DNA of 64,000 bases from assembly GCA_036245525.1 (NCBI GenBank), contig BTPG01000004.1, forward strand, positions 53,409,945 to 53,473,944. Reading direction: 5' to 3'. Made by a program: the position numbers and the translations under genes. Positions 1 to 12,423 of this stretch are shown here, one piece after another. The stretch's first letter is position 1. Each line of letters starts with the position of its first letter. The notes below the pieces were generated by a model. It was not told the DNA's origin, made no database searches, and saw only the letters and a list, made by a program, of their open reading frames with translations. The DNA is from Semisulcospira habei. Its lineage: Eukaryota > Mollusca > Gastropoda > Semisulcospiridae.

Positions 1-237
1 GGTCACCCTGGTCAGCCCCACAGGGTGAGTTTTTCTCTCTAATCTGGGGCATGTGTTTCTGTCTACCCTTGGTCCGTTCACCTGTATTTGCCTTTTTAAA
101 ACTCTCCCTACTGTCTGCACTGCCTGTAGCTCTTGATATTGGATGTGTGTTGCTAAATGGTCTTAGCTTTATTTAGGCCCCATGTGTTAGGTTTATTTAA
201 TGTATTTGACCGGCTGGCGACATACATTCAATGTTCT

Positions 238-268
<31 letters not shown>

Positions 269-345
269 CACAAGCAGTGCAGGCACGTCCTGAGAAAGCC
301 TTGTTGCTGTCGGGACGTTAAGCAATGTACAATCAACCTTTTACG
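1..345 (+). repeat. SINE-like dispersed repeat, copy 1 (5' cut by window)
   Basis: This matches three other copies in the window (about 4845-5260, 14400-14790 on minus, 43845-44170). The shared order is a GGTCACCCTGG block, a TGTCTGCACTGCCTG block, a T-rich stretch, then a tail reading GGGACGTTAAGCAATGTAC. No long ORF is shared. A short, non-coding unit with a constant 3' tail in both orientations suggests a SINE or a tail-sharing non-autonomous element. The 29-bp T run at 239-268 is a copy-specific expansion. Confidence 0.7.
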
Positions 346-402
346 TTTCTTTTCTCGTGGCATTTGTTGCATCATGCCACACTACCTCAGGCCAGTCTAC
401 TA

Positions 403-518
403 TTCCGTGGATGTCTCTATTGGGGGTCTCATTGAAGATTTACCGCGGATGTCTGTATTGGGAGTCTCATTGAAGATTTACCGCGGATGTCTCTATTGGG
501 GGTCTTATTGAAGATTTA
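403..518. repeat. 38-bp tandem repeat, three copies
   Basis: A unit beginning CCG(T/C)GGATGTCT recurs at about 405, 443 and 481, each ending in CATTGAAGATTTA or close to it. It is a small local array with no sign of coding. Confidence 0.75.
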
Positions 519-524
519 AATGAC

Positions 525-1335
525 CGTTTATACGAAGTCGGTTGACCCACATTAGAGTCCGTTATTTTCATTATATTCACTTGTGGTTTGGATATAGCCG
601 GATTGGAGAAAGACATTAGATGAGTTCGATAGCCAGCTGTGTGCCTTTTAAACTTTTCAGTAAAAATTAATTCCGTGAAGAAATTTTTTAAAAAGTAAAC
701 AAGATGAGGATTTCATCCCAAAGTCTACCGTATTGTTTGGAGCTCAGATGCGTTTAGCTTTCAGAGTTGTTCATATTTTTAGACTTATTACGCTGATCCA
801 TTTCCCTCCTCTCTAAGCCAACCTCTGATGAACACACATGTCGCCTCATACAAATAAAGACGGACACACGGCACTTCCCGCCATCAGTACGCTCTGTGGG
901 CTCGTGTAGCGACAGGAATCCATCTCCTTCTACTCTAACCCACCCTCTGATCCACACACACTGGCACACAGAAATACAGACGGACACACGGAGATTCCCG
1001 CCATTCGTATGCTCTGTGGTCTGGCGTAGCATACCTATTCTGCAGAAGAAGAATAGCACGAGCAGCGAAATGTCGTCACCTCAAAGCTTCACTTCATGGC
1101 ATCATTAGTACCACGACGCCGTGCTCATAGTGACGACTCGATGTTATACGTCACTCATCGCAGTATTAACATTTGACGTATCAGAGAATCAACTTTGCCT
1201 TTTTATGTTGATTTTCACGCCTAAGGCTTACAGGTCACAATTTTGAACCAATCGTACCCCAGGGCAGGGACAAACAGCAGGCTTATGCAAACACTGTTTA
1301 TGAAAACTCGTGCGGCTATTAATGAGAAGATAGTT
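525..1335. repeat. Dispersed repeat family R1, copy at left edge
   Basis: The 525-690 part matches 57720-57875 and, more weakly, the arm at 3095-3260. The 754-905 part is the reverse complement of 6220-6370. The 1140-1335 part matches 61205-61400. The family is therefore present at least five times. No transposase can be read, so this is a non-autonomous mobile element or an old duplicated repeat. The apparent ORFs at 754-1108 are repeat translations. Confidence 0.6.
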
Positions 1336-1908
1336 TGTGTTTTTTCGTAAAAGAAAAATAAGTCATGTTAGCTGTTTTACAAATGACTCCCAAAAAGTGG
1401 TGCAGAAAATTGTCTGATATTCATACCTAGGGCATACAGGTCACAATAATTGGACTAATCGTACCCGACAGCCAAGACAAACTGTAGGCTTACGTAAATA
1501 CTGTATACTAAAAAAATCATGCAATTATTAATACGAAGAATGTTGTTTCGTAAAAAAGATTCAATGTTTTTTTCTCCAGATTATCCCATATAATTCGTGA
1601 AATTAATCCCCAACACGTGAAAATATATTTATTTTTAAAATATTTAATTATCACTCAAAACGTTCTAGAGGGACAATGCTGGTTAACGAAATCATTCAGT
1701 ATCTCCCTTGCAAAATATCTAGTAAAAATAAAAACAATTGCGGACTTTAGTGTGGATCAACCGGTTTTTGTGAAACGGCCATTTTCTCGCAAATGAGCAA
1801 CTTAATCAAAACATCGAAAAAAAAAAGGTCTCGAGATAATTTATTTAGGGACAATATCCTAAAACATCAAGCCTGTCCGTCCTCTTACGTGGGTTCTAGT
1901 CGCTGTCA

Positions 1909-1911
<3 letters not shown>

Positions 1912-1982
<71 letters not shown>

Positions 1983-2014
1983 ATTACACACACACACACA
2001 CACACATACACACA

Positions 2015-2073
<59 letters not shown>
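1912..2073. repeat. (CA)n microsatellite, interrupted
   Basis: Mostly CA dinucleotides with breaks near 1981-1985 and 2006-2017. Long open frames of alternating His-Thr or Cys-Val here are simple-repeat artefacts. Confidence 0.95.
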
Positions 2074-2075
<2 letters not shown>

Positions 2076-2829
2076 TGCTTTGGCGCCAAAAAGAGTTCTC
2101 TAGCAAGGTTTGCGTCGCTACACGTGACGTCATTTTTATCTTGTTACTTCTTTGCCAGAATTTCTTCCCCGCACGACAAATAAACGTCATGTGCATTCTC
2201 CAGTCCCATTACAAAGTCTACCGTAATTTTAATACGGTAGACCAAAACCTTGACTTCTGGAGAAAGTCAGACAGTGACGGTGACGCAAAGAAGAAATTTC
2301 GTCATCACACATACATCGACGCAATAGATGATGCGCGCGCACGCACACACATCGACGCGCTGTCAGAAGAGCATGCACGTTTACAATAGAATATTATGCA
2401 TCTAGGTAATGTCAACCTCCCTTTACACATATTATTGAGACTGGAAATTGCACCGTGAAATTCTAGTTTGGTCACCTTTGCTTCTCATGTCTGGAAGACA
2501 AAGTTGAAGGCTTCCATATGCATCGCTTCCACTCATTTACTTAGCGCACCCCTCTTTTCTATTGCTTTTTTCCCCCTGTGCTTTGACCAAAGTAGATCTA
2601 TGATCATTGGTAGATAATACACAATTCCCTCCCCTGACAGTGCTTTTCTCTACCGTATTGAAAATAAGGAAGACTTTGAAATGTGACTGATCGGAGCGCA
2701 TTCCGGAGCATGCACATGACGTTTTTGGCGTGCGGGGCGGAAATTCTGACAAAGCAGTAACAAGATAAAAATGACGTCACGTCTAGCTATGCAAACCTTG
2801 CTAGAAAACGTCATTTTGGTGACAAAGCA

Positions 2830-2962
<133 letters not shown>

Positions 2963-3424
2963 ACAGCGACTAAAGCCCGCGTTTGAGGACGGACAAGCAT
3001 GAAATTTTAGGATATTGTCTCTAATAGAATTATTTTGAGACCTTTTTTTTCATTTTTTTTTATTAAAATGCTTATTGGCGAGAAAATGGCCGTTCCACAA
3101 AAACCGGTCGATCCACACTGGAGTCCGTAATTTTTCTTATTTTTACTATATATTTTGCATACAGCTGGATAAAAGGGAGATATTGAATGAGTTTGTTAAC
3201 CAGTATTGTGCCTCTAGAACTTTTTGAGTGATAATTGTTATTTTAATTCATATATTTTCACTTTTTGCGGATTAATTTCACAAATTATGTGGGTTAATCC
3301 TAAAACAATTGAATCCTTTTTACGAAAAAAACAACAACAACCTTCTCAATAATAATCGCACGATTTTTCGTATACGGGTATTTACATAAGCCTACAGTTT
3401 GTCTCGGCTGTCGGGTACGATTAA

Positions 3425-4700
3425 TAATAATAATAATATATTACTCTTCTTTAGCTCAATATCCCCACAAAGAAAAGCTCAGAGCGCTTTACATCTAGAT
3501 AATCTATCTAATTGAAATTAACTAACTAAAGTACTGACAACGTACAAAAACACAATCATTCATGCACACTGACACAATACTAAAATAATAAACATAACAT
3601 GTCAAAAGCCTGATCAGATATATACATGTTGATGGGAAAACGTAGGTTTGATCAATCCCTTTCAAAGGCCAGATTGAAAAAAATATGTTTTCAATCTAGC
3701 CCTGAAAATGGTCAAAGATGGTGCATGGCGAATATCATGGGGAAGACCATTCCACACTTTGGGAGCTTGGAAAGAAAAGGACCGCTGCCCAAAGGTTTTT
3801 AAGGACACTCTGGGGATAGTCAATATTCTGTCATCCGAGCTGGAGCGCAATACTCTGCCTGGTGTATAGACAAGGAGACTGGAGGACAAGTATGCCGGGA
3901 GTGTCTTGTCAAAGGCCTGAAAAACAAGGGAAGCAATTTTGTATTCAATTCTGAACTTCACAGGAAGCCCGTGTAACTGCTTAAGCAAGGGAGTGATGTG
4001 GTCTCGCTTCGATTTTTTTCAGTACAATTCTTGCTGCGTGGTTTTGAATCTTCTGGAGCCTGTAGAGCAGATCGTTCGACATTCCTGACATTACAGAGTT
4101 ACAGTAGTCAAGCCTTGACAAAATCTGTGAACATGCAATTTGCTTACAGGCATCGTCAGTAAGGTACTGTCTAACAGAGCTAAGCCTCCTGAGCTCAAGA
4201 TAGCAGCAGCGGGACAGGTGAGACACATGATCGTTTATGGACAGAACATTGTCAATGTAAACACCTAGGTTTTTCACACATTTTTTTTTAGAGGGATGTC
4301 CTGTACACAAACGATCAAGGACTCATCGTGGGAGACATTCACCCTGGAGCGAGTGCCTACCACAATGACATCTGTTTTCCTTCATTGAGCTTTAGCTTGT
4401 TGTCTGTCATCCAGTCCTTAGCAGCTTCTATACATTGTTCCATGTCATGCTGAAGAGACGGGAACTGTTTGAGAGAAGCGTCTTTCTTCAGCTGTGTGTC
4501 ATCGGCATATTTGTGATGTTCACATCCTTTACTGGCGATCACCTCAGACACAGGCTGGGTGTACAAAGAAAACAAGACCGGTCCGAGAACTGAGCCCTGG
4601 GGTACGCCATATCTCAGAAGGAGGGGAGCGGAAGTAGAATTCTGAATAATGACACGTTGGATGGTGTCTGTCCACATAAAACACGACATTTTGGCGGTAA
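3425..4700 (-). pseudogene. 5'-truncated LINE: RT palm to C terminus, minus strand
   Basis: Minus-strand translation shows the RT block YGVPQGSVLGPVLFSLY and the catalytic YADDTQL motif (about 4500-4640), then the thumb and C-terminal region (LGVYIDNVLSIN, QILSRLDYCNSV, VWNGLPHDIR) down to 3662. These are typical of L2/CR1/Jockey-group non-LTR retrotransposons. The frame shifts near 4330 and 3985. The 5' half (endonuclease and early RT) is absent, as in 5'-truncated insertions. The 3' end has the AAAGCGCTCTGAGC stretch and an (ATT)n tail at 3424-3445, usual for the L2-like group. It is non-functional, and the exact clade is not resolved. Confidence 0.85.
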
Positions 4701-4844
4701 GGGGAATGTGTGTGTAGGTATTTGATTTTCACCCTACTTGGTCCAGAGGTTATCCCCCTTGTTCATGCAATCATCGTTATCTCAAATAATACCGGGTCAG
4801 CCAGCTCTCTGCCAGCTGACCCAGACTGAGTGTCGGCAATCTTT

Positions 4845-5260
4845 GTTACTTCAAGGCCAAACACCCTGGGACCCCACCCGGGTCTGCCCTGGGGGACTTG
4901 GGTGGGGTTAGGTATTTTTTAGTTCCCAGGGTCACCCTGGTCAGCCCCACAGGGTGGGTTTTTCTCTCTATTCTGGGGCATGTGTTTCTGTCTACCCTTT
5001 GTCCATTCACCTGTATTTGCCTTTTTAAAACTCTCCCTACTGTCTGCACTGCCTGTAGCTCTTGATATTGGATGTGTGTTGCTAAATGGTCTTAGCTTTA
5101 TTTAGGCCCCATGTGTTAGGTTTATTTAATGTATTTGACCGGCTGGCGACATACATTCAATGTTCTGTTTATTTTTTTTTTCACAAGCAGTGCAGGCACG
5201 TCCTGAGAAAGCCTTGTTGCTGTTGGGACGTTAAGCAATGTACAATCAATCAACCAAACA
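4845..5260 (+). repeat. SINE-like dispersed repeat, copy 2 (most complete)
   Basis: It starts near the CCCACCCGGGTCTGCCC block, contains GGGTCACCCTGGTCAGCC, TTGATATTGGATGTGTG and GCAGGCACGTCCTGAG, and ends with GGGACGTTAAGCAATGTAC followed by an (ATCA)-like tail. It is the same unit as at 1-345, 14400-14790 and 43845-44170. Confidence 0.75.
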
Positions 5261-5299
5261 CCCTGGCTGTCCCCGGAACATGGATACAGAGTGGTGTCA

Positions 5300-5406
5300 G
5301 CAAGAGGCATAGATCCTCATGAGCCCCCGCAACTGCGGGAGCTCATGGGGATCCATACGTGTTGCAGTTGGGTGGAGTTCAAATTATCTCGGCACTGAAC
5401 GGGTTA
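5300..5406. repeat. Palindromic MITE-like hairpin, family H2, copy 1
   Basis: A near-palindrome centred on CCCCCGCAACTGCGGG, with AGATCCTCATGAG on the left answered by CTCATGGGGATCC on the right. The right edge reads GAACGGGTTAA, with a TTAA as in piggyBac-type ends. Related hairpins lie at 28190-28250, 37090-37152, 44265-44300 (half), 49556-49626 and 58036-58085. Confidence 0.6.
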
Positions 5407-5428
5407 ATACTACAGTAGGTTGCTCTGT

Positions 5429-5800
5429 ATTGTCTGACGCATGTGTTGTCTTGTTATCCCCATGAAGCAGCGAGAGTATTATTGTCTGACGCATGTGTTG
5501 TCTTGTTATCCCCATGAAGCAGCGAGAGTCTTATTGTCTGACGCATGTGTTGTCTTGTTATCCCCATGAAGCAGCGAGAGTCTTATTGTCTGACGCATGT
5601 GTTGTCTTGTTATCCCCATGAAGCAGTGAGAGTCTAATTGTCTGACGCATGTGTTGTCTTGTTATCCCAATGAAGCAGTGAGAGTCTTATTGTCTGACGC
5701 ATGTGTTGTCTTGTTATCCCCATGAAGCAGCGAGAGTCTTATTGTCTGTCACATGAGTTGTCTTGTTATCCCTATGAAGCAGCGAGAGTCTTATTGTATC
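5429..5800. repeat. 52-bp tandem array, about seven copies
   Basis: The unit starts ATTGTCTGACGCATGTG and recurs every 52 bp at 5429, 5481, 5533, 5585, 5637, 5689 and 5741. Differences between copies are single bases. It is a minisatellite with no evidence of coding or of spacer-like unique sequence. Confidence 0.9.
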
Positions 5801-6139
5801 ATAACTTGTTTTCAGCACAACTTTGATAATCCCCTGAGGTCGGGATTTAGCTTCTGTCATGTGGGGTGGGGTTGAGGGTGGACAAAGCTCCCCAAGTGTT
5901 TCGTGACAGCAAGCATAGGGAGGGAGGAGGGAGTAGTGGGGTGGGGATGGGTTGGGGTGGCTCACCTTCCAGACCACCATGGCCCTGGCTGACCACACCG
6001 GCAGGAAGTGACCACAGGCCAACTGGACGTGAAACTGTTGAGTGGAGTTGTCGTACACAGCGTCCGTTAACATCTCCACGTGAAGCTGGCCGTCAGTCGT
6101 CACACCCTGGTCTGGATGAATTTCGTACACTGCGTCGTG

Positions 6140-6470
6140 AGACTGGCGAAGCCAATGACGTCAAGCTTAAAGTGACGCCATTTTTCTCCTCGAGCTATTT
6201 TTCTTCCGAATTTCTGTCGCTGTTCCAGCCCACAGAGCGTACTAATGGCGGGAAGTGCCGTGTGTCCGTCTTTATTTGTGTGTGCCAGCGTGTGTGTTGA
6301 TCAGAGGTTGACTTAGAGAGGAGGGAAATGGATCAGAAGGATGAGCTTAAAAATATGAAAACTGTGAATGGTCCTACAAGAAAAACGCATGTGTGCTCCA
6401 GACTTTGGGATGAAATCCTCATCGTGTTCAATAGGAGATATTTCAACATCAGAATCAGTTCAAAGACAAA
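6140..6470 (-). repeat. Dispersed repeat family R1, minus-strand copy
   Basis: This is the reverse complement of 705-905, sharing CACAGAGCGTACTAATGG and GAGGAGGGAAATGGATCAG. It is part of the family seen at both ends of the window. The 5801-6140 stretch before it holds no recognisable gene. Confidence 0.55.
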
Positions 6471-6658
6471 AGGTGGAGACCCCTGACAGCGAGGACAACT
6501 CTCATACAGAAGGGACTTTGTGGGTTATGGTTCATCCCATCTTGTTAATCATTTATGCCTGTTACTATAGACTGAGATTTTTATGTATGGTTTATAAAAT
6601 ATGGTTTCTGTACGGGCTTTCCTCGCGCAATACCTGTTATACTAAAAACATATACGAG

Positions 6659-6705
<47 letters not shown>

Positions 6706-7290
6706 CGCAGCTGCCAAATCCACAATATGGTTTAATAGGTTTTAGTGTTATCTTTAGTGTTATCTTAAGGCATTATGTTTACTGGTTTGTTTTATGTTTC
6801 TAAGAGTCATAGAAAATTTTCCATTTATGCTTGTCGTTTAATGGACAATAAAGTTTATTCAATTCAATTCAAACGCACACCTCCATCTCTCTAAACAATG
6901 ACAGTTACGATTAAATAATTATAATAAAAGCAGCATCAATCATGATGATGACAATAATGATGATGATGGTGGTGGTGATGGTGGTAAAGATATTCTGGAT
7001 GATGATGATGATGGTAACGATGATGGTGATGATGACGCCGGCCAGGGGCGGATATGGGGGGGGGGGGCGGGAGGTGTGTGTGTGTGTGTGTGTGTGTGGG
7101 GGGGGGGGTTCAGGGGTTCCCCCCACCCCCAAGGACCCAAAATTTTGGGGTATTTGGTTTCCTCCACCCCCCCCCCCCCCCCACGGCTTCCCATCTCGCC
7201 TTCCCCTGATAGTTTGATATGTTGGCAAATGGTGAGTCTTAAGACGCACGCACCTCCCCACTCGCCCCCCCCCCCGCCTCCCCCGTAGTT
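6471..7290. repeat. Non-coding stretch with GT, GAT, G and C tracts
   Basis: It holds a (GT)n at 6659-6704, a GATGAT-rich tract at 6940-7035, G runs at 7055-7070 and 7098-7108, and C runs at 7168-7183 and 7265-7275. At 6845-6875 the sequence GGACAATAAAGTTTATTCAA with a repeated ATTCA tail looks like the 3' end of a plus-strand LINE, but no upstream coding is readable. Confidence 0.6.
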
Positions 7291-9627
7291 TGATATGTTG
7301 GCGAATTTGCCGTAAGCGAATTCAAAAGTTTAGCTCCTGAATAGAAAAGGCTATTTTTGAATATATCAAGTCGCGGCCTAGTTGCTAACAGATTGTTACT
7401 TGCCGTCTTGTACGGCGTGTTAGCATAGCTAAACAAATCTGAAATGTACGGTGGTGTTCTAGAGATGCTGACTTTGAACAATAACACGCCCTTGTTGTAC
7501 ATAAGGAGGTTACGTAAAGCAAGCATGTCAAGGGCTATCAGGCGCTTGTCAGTGCTGTCCCTGCTGTTAGGAAGGATTAGCTTGGCTGCCCTCCGGTGGA
7601 GGGAATTAAGCCTCTTTATGCATGCATCACTACACCCATCCCAGACTGTAGATGCGTACTCAATGTGAGACTGCATGTGAGCGGTGAAAAACAGTTTTCT
7701 CGTCTGTGAATATATAAAATAAATAAGTTTTGAAAGCAGAAACAGATTTCTGGACACAGTTTTGCATGCACAGTTTACATGTGCACGCCAAGACAACTGA
7801 TTGTCTATAATGACGCCTAGCAACCGGTGCTCGGTGACCTGCTAATCGACTCACAGTTAAGGGAAAGGCTAAGTGGAGGCGGGTTTAGCTGATGCTTTTG
7901 ACGTGTAGTGATTAACATATACTCTGTTTTAGATGGATTAGGCATCAGGTAGTTGTCTCGGCACCAGTTTGAGACGTCTAATAGACAGTGTTGCAAAGAA
8001 GAGTTAATTGTAGATATTTTTGCCGACGACATGTCGAGAGTAGAGGCGTCTGCAAACAAACTGCATCGCACATTTGGTTGCGAGATACATAAAGGCAAGT
8101 CATTAATATAGATTAAAAATAATAGAGGATCTAAGGTAGACCCCTGGGGCACTCCATGCTTAATTGCACCTTCTGAAGAACGCTTACCGTTGACAAAAAA
8201 CATACTGAGATCTATCGCTTAGATAAGATTTAAAGAAGGAAGCGGAATCTGTGTCTATGTGGTATGTCAACAGCTTCTCTAGTAACAGTTCATGTTTGAC
8301 TAAGTCAAAAGCTTTAGAAAAATCTAAAAATACCGTGCCGGTCATTTCAGCATTGTTCATGAAAGTAAGCCAAGTATTTGTTAGGTGAGACAACGCAGTG
8401 TGACATGAGTGACGGGGTCTAAAGCCTGACTGTAACGAACAAATCAAGTTATGTCTCTCCAGGAAATGACTCAGGTGCCTGCGGACATGTTTTTCTATCG
8501 GTTTGGACAGAGCTGACAGGAGTGGAATTGGCCTGAATTTATTAGGATCTGTGAGGTCTTTAGTTTTTGGCAATGGAATGACTTTAGCTATTTTCCAATC
8601 TCTTGGAAAAGTACCTTGCTGGATTATGAGATTATAAATAAATGCTAGAGATTCAACCACATATGGGGCAGACATTTTAAAAAAAGAAGTTATTAATGCC
8701 GTCATGACCAAGGGAGCGTAATGCCGTCATGACCAAGGGAGCGTTATTTTTTAATTGACTAATAGATTTTTCTACGTCAAAAACAGTTAAATGCGGAATA
8801 CTAAAGAACTCGTTTGCCTGCAGTCTCTCGTCGCAAAAGTTTTTCAGTTTTTCAGAAGCAGTCAGTGTGTTCCGGTTATTATTACTTTTAATCAAAAGTG
8901 AGTCGGCAGCAGACAGGAAATGCTGATTAAAAGTATCAGCGGATATAGAAGTACACGATGGTGTTTGTCGTGATTTCGTAAAGGCATTGAGGGCTCGCCA
9001 GACAGATACGAAATTAGTTTTATTATCCATCAAGCGCTGGAAGTGTTTTTTTTTTCTTCTGGGCCTCAAGCACTAAAAACTTGACACGGTTACGCTGCTT
9101 GCGGAAAGCAACATAGTCTTTGTTCCGCTTTAGTTCATTTCGGAGAGCCATGGCGTCTTTAATGTCGTTAGTTAACCACTGAGGTAACTGTGCGTGTCTC
9201 TTCTCACGTAGTGGCGCATGCGGGTCAAGTACACCAAGGAACAATCTGTACCATTCGGCCAACGCTTCTCGGGATCATCGTATTTATAAATCGACTGAAA
9301 AGGGGTTTCGTTCAGGTCCGCGAGAAACGCGTCCCTATTAAAGTGTTTCAACGACCTGAATAGTTGTATGCTGTTTTTTTACGGTATCGGTTGTCCCCCT
9401 TCAGAGCCCAGCTACAGCACACAGGATAGTGGTCGCTAATCGCCACTTGAAGAACACGAGAGCTAAGGACGCTTCACTTGTTGGAAGTGTATACATGATC
9501 AATTAGAGTCGCAGACGACTCTGTAACTCTAGTAATAATAATAATAATAATAATAATACCGTTATTATATAGGCGCTTTTTCTCAATTTTTGGGCAAATC
9601 GACTCAAAGCGCCGCGAACTGAAACCC

Positions 9628-9711
<84 letters not shown>

Positions 9712-10585
9712 CACGTAACAGACACGGATTTACGCCATTTAAGACAAACACAGTGAGTACAAGACAGACGAAGCTACTGAAGTTACAGAGATTTTTGATC
9801 GCTTGTATTTGAAATTTGTAATGTGGCCTGAAACCGGTACCAAAGTGTGGGGGGTGGGGCGGGGCGTGGGTGGGGAGTGGAAGAACCGGAGTACCCGGAG
9901 AAAGAACCCCCGGCGGTCCGCCCAAAATAACGGTGACACTTACCAGAGGAGAAAAGTCCGACGACGGGACCCGTTTTCGAACCTCGCACCTTTGGCATTG
10001 GTGGCAGGCGCCTTAACCACTGCGCCACGGACCGCCCCAATCGACGTTGACGAAGTGATAAGCTGCTTGAGTCTAACATAGAAATAGTAGACTCCCAAGC
10101 AGTGTGTGTGAAAAACATGTTAATATTAAAGTCTCCGAGCAGTAAACTATCAGAACTGCACTTGTTAACTTTGTCTATCATTTTTAAAAAGTCGTCGTAC
10201 CACTCAAATGATGCAGAAGGAATTCTGTAGACGAATCCAACAAGCAAAGGGGTCGATTTGTCTGTCTTAACTTCATCCGACACACTTTCAACAGAGTCTG
10301 ACTCAAGGTCTTTTCTTCTGCGAGTAAAGTGCTCAACAAAGTCGTGTATGTACACAGCTATCCCGTCTGTTGGGGAAGAACGGGATCACACCGTATAATG
10401 GAAAAAATTGGTACCGACATAGATGAATCGCTTATATTAGAGTGTAGGCGTGACCTTGATATTCCGAAAATGTGAAAGGGTGTGGGTTGAGTCAAAAGGA
10501 CGGACAAGTCAGGAACCTTGTTCAACAAATGATAAATATTAAAATGTCCAATGTGTAAATTAGTAAATTTACCCGACATTTTGAA
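7290..10585 (-). pseudogene. Decayed LINE (endonuclease + reverse transcriptase), minus strand
   Basis: Reading on the minus strand from 10579, an apurinic-type endonuclease begins (LHIGHFNIYHLLNK), continues through LLLGDFNIN near 10150 and TRVTESSATLIDHVY near 9500, and breaks at a SINE insertion. The RT follows: KVIPLPKTKDLTDPNKFRP (about 8560), VFLDFSKAFDLVKHELL (about 8290), HGVPQGSTLDPLLFLIYIND (about 8130) and a palm motif altered from YADD to FADAST near 8050. The C-terminal part (LGVIIDNQLSW, SPTYQTTG) ends near 7287. The clade is Jockey/CR1-like. Frame breaks, the inserted SINE and the damaged catalytic motif mark it as inactive. Confidence 0.85.
9530..10038 (-). mobile_element. tRNA-derived SINE inserted in the LINE endonuclease
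   Basis: On the minus strand the unit opens with GGGGCGGTCCGTGGCGCAG, then an A-box-like TGGCGCAGTGGTTAAGG and a B-box-like GGTGCGAGGTTCGAAAAC spaced as in tRNA genes. The body runs to a (GT)n tract (9630-9706) and an (ATT)n tail at 9535-9557. It splits the endonuclease reading frame: coding resumes on either side (LKQLITSSTS before, TRVTESSATL after). This is a Pol III promoter SINE that copied into an already present LINE. Confidence 0.8.
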
Positions 10586-10943
10586 AGGGTAAAAAAAAGA
10601 GCAAAACGACGTGAAATGAAATACAAGAAAATGTGTAGAAAAACAAATGCACGCCATACATACACTGAAATCTCAACGGGCTGAGATTATTTCCATCTGT
10701 TATTCAGAGCGTTAACAAAAGTTCTTTAACCGATGCGCAATAGCGTCTCGGGAAATAATAAATGTTCGGCGGTTACAATTGAAAAAAACACTGGCGAACA
10801 CAGACAAAATCAGTTAAAACCGCACATCAATGTGTACCACAGTTTGTTGATGAAAAATCCAAGCAAAGGGAGTATTTTCTTGAAGCTTAAAAAAACTAGT
10901 ATGTAAAGGGACAGTTATTTAAATATACGGCTACAACCACAGT

Positions 10944-11290
10944 TCAGTCAGCACTCGCGGTTGCTCGGGTGGCCGGAAATGGCCGCAGAGGATGAGTTGC
11001 CGCGGTGACGTAGGGTTGGGTCAGCATCCCGCTGTATGGATGATAATAGTGCTGAGGCAATCCGAACATTCGGGGGTCAACGTTGTACCCCGCACTGGTC
11101 GACTCCCTCCACTCGAGACACTGATCATTGTAGCGGATGGAGGGCGACAACCAGTGTCCGCCGTAACCCAGCAAGGGGAACAGCTCATACGGGCCGACTG
11201 GGGATTGCATCATCCCTAGCTGTGGGAGAGTAGACACACACTGTGTCGGGGTTTCGCTGGACTGCTGTTGCTGCTGATCCGAAGGGCGGG
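10944..11290 (-). CDS. Putative terminal exon of an unrecognised protein (Gln/Tyr/Pro-rich)
   Basis: A minus-strand frame ends at a stop at 10944-10946. Its first clear residues are a Gln run (DQQQQQSSETPTQ) after a possible acceptor at the CTTCGGATCAG stretch, followed by non-repetitive sequence with motifs GPYELFPLLGYGGHW and FGLPQHYYHPYSG and the end RPFPATRATASAD. The composition (Gln run, aromatic and proline rich, no fold motif) resembles the C-terminal activation tail of a transcription factor, but no family is recognised. The upstream part of the open frame (11291-11423) is GA/CT microsatellite translation and is excluded. No transcript evidence is available. Confidence 0.35.
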
Positions 11291-11308
11291 GGGGGGGGGG
11301 GGGCGGGG

Positions 11309-11352
<44 letters not shown>

Positions 11353-11402
11353 GAGAGGGAGAGAGAGGACAGGACAGGACAAGACAGACAGACAGACAGA
11401 CA
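11290..11402. repeat. G run, (GA)n and GACA microsatellites
   Basis: G tract at 11288-11303, (GA)n at 11313-11350, then (GACA)n at 11380-11402. These generate spurious Arg-Glu and Ser-Leu ORFs on both strands. Confidence 0.95.
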
Positions 11403-11889
11403 AACACAGAGATCGGAGGTCAATAGCCAAGTTCAAAAACGCCTCGTGCTGTATCTGCTGTTTTATTGCAGTCTTGAAGAAAATAGATTTCCACTCACCT
11501 CTGTGTATTAGCGATATATATATATTTTTTAAAAAAGTTTCTGATTGTATTTAAAATTAATAGGTAATGCAGTTATTATCATAAATGATGATTAACTGTG
11601 CAGTCACTACAAAGGGAAGTATATGATTATTTTTTTCAGGATCATTATTGTGTTGCTTGAGGATAATTGCCCGTGGTGATGTAGCCGCCGGTATTGTCGA
11701 CAGTATGATCACACACAATATTTACACTACCATTGTCTGCAAAGACAAAGGGAGTAACCGATAAAAGCCCCCGCATCAATAGCTGCGAAAGTGTCGTATA
11801 GCGTTGCCGGTGGCTATTGATTCGGTGCGCCCTAAATGTTTGGCAGAGACTTTAAAAAAACTTGTTAGGTCACCCCATGTTGGTTATGT

Positions 11890-12302
11890 CTATGGCATGG
11901 CGGCATGCAAGAGGGCCCCGCTGAAGTGTGGCCAGAAAAAGCGAGAATCAACGGTGGCACATATTACGTCCACGCGCTGCCCGGCCCTCAGAACCAGAAC
12001 AGCGCTACAGCTGTTGGACTCAGTCTGACCAGACTCGTAACTAGAGTAGATATAACACGTCGCTGTGCCGTCCACAGCCAGATAAACTAGAGTGTTCTTT
12101 GTCACACTGGCAGCGGACATTATGGCGGTGACGAAGAAGGCGTAGGTGCCATCAACAGGAACGGTAAACACGCCCGTGGTAGCGTTGTAGGCTCCGCCAT
12201 CGTTAGAGAGGACATGGTCGAATATCAGTGTTTCTTCATATTTCAGAGTCTGGTCCCAGGTGGTTCGTCGAGCGTGAAATGACACACTTCGGGCGGCGGT
12301 CA
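11890..12302 (-). CDS. C1q-domain protein, terminal exon
   Basis: The minus-strand exon encodes about 137 residues that form one whole C1q (TNF-like jelly-roll) domain. Near residue 8 is SVSFHARRT, then LIFDHVLSNDGGAYN, GVFTVPVDGTYAFFV and YLAVDGTATCY, and it closes with FSGALLHAAMP. The conserved aromatic and Gly positions of the family are present. C1q-domain proteins in molluscs are secreted lectin-like recognition proteins; the signal peptide would be in an upstream exon, which I do not see. The start is a splice acceptor, not an ATG: minus strand CCTGTGTTAAACAG lies directly before the first codon. The domain is intact and without frameshifts, so a live gene is plausible. Confidence 0.8.
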
Positions 12303-12423
12303 CTGTTTAACACAGGTAGACACAATTAATAAGAAAACGTGTGTACATCAACTGAAGTATATGTATCGGTATCTGGCACAGCGAGGGAAGGTCAAATCAG
12401 TGGGCGTCGTGGGTATTTGTTAA

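Noticed and set aside
5429..5800. CRISPR array (52-bp period)
   Set aside because: The whole period is repeated with no variable spacers, in a eukaryotic context.
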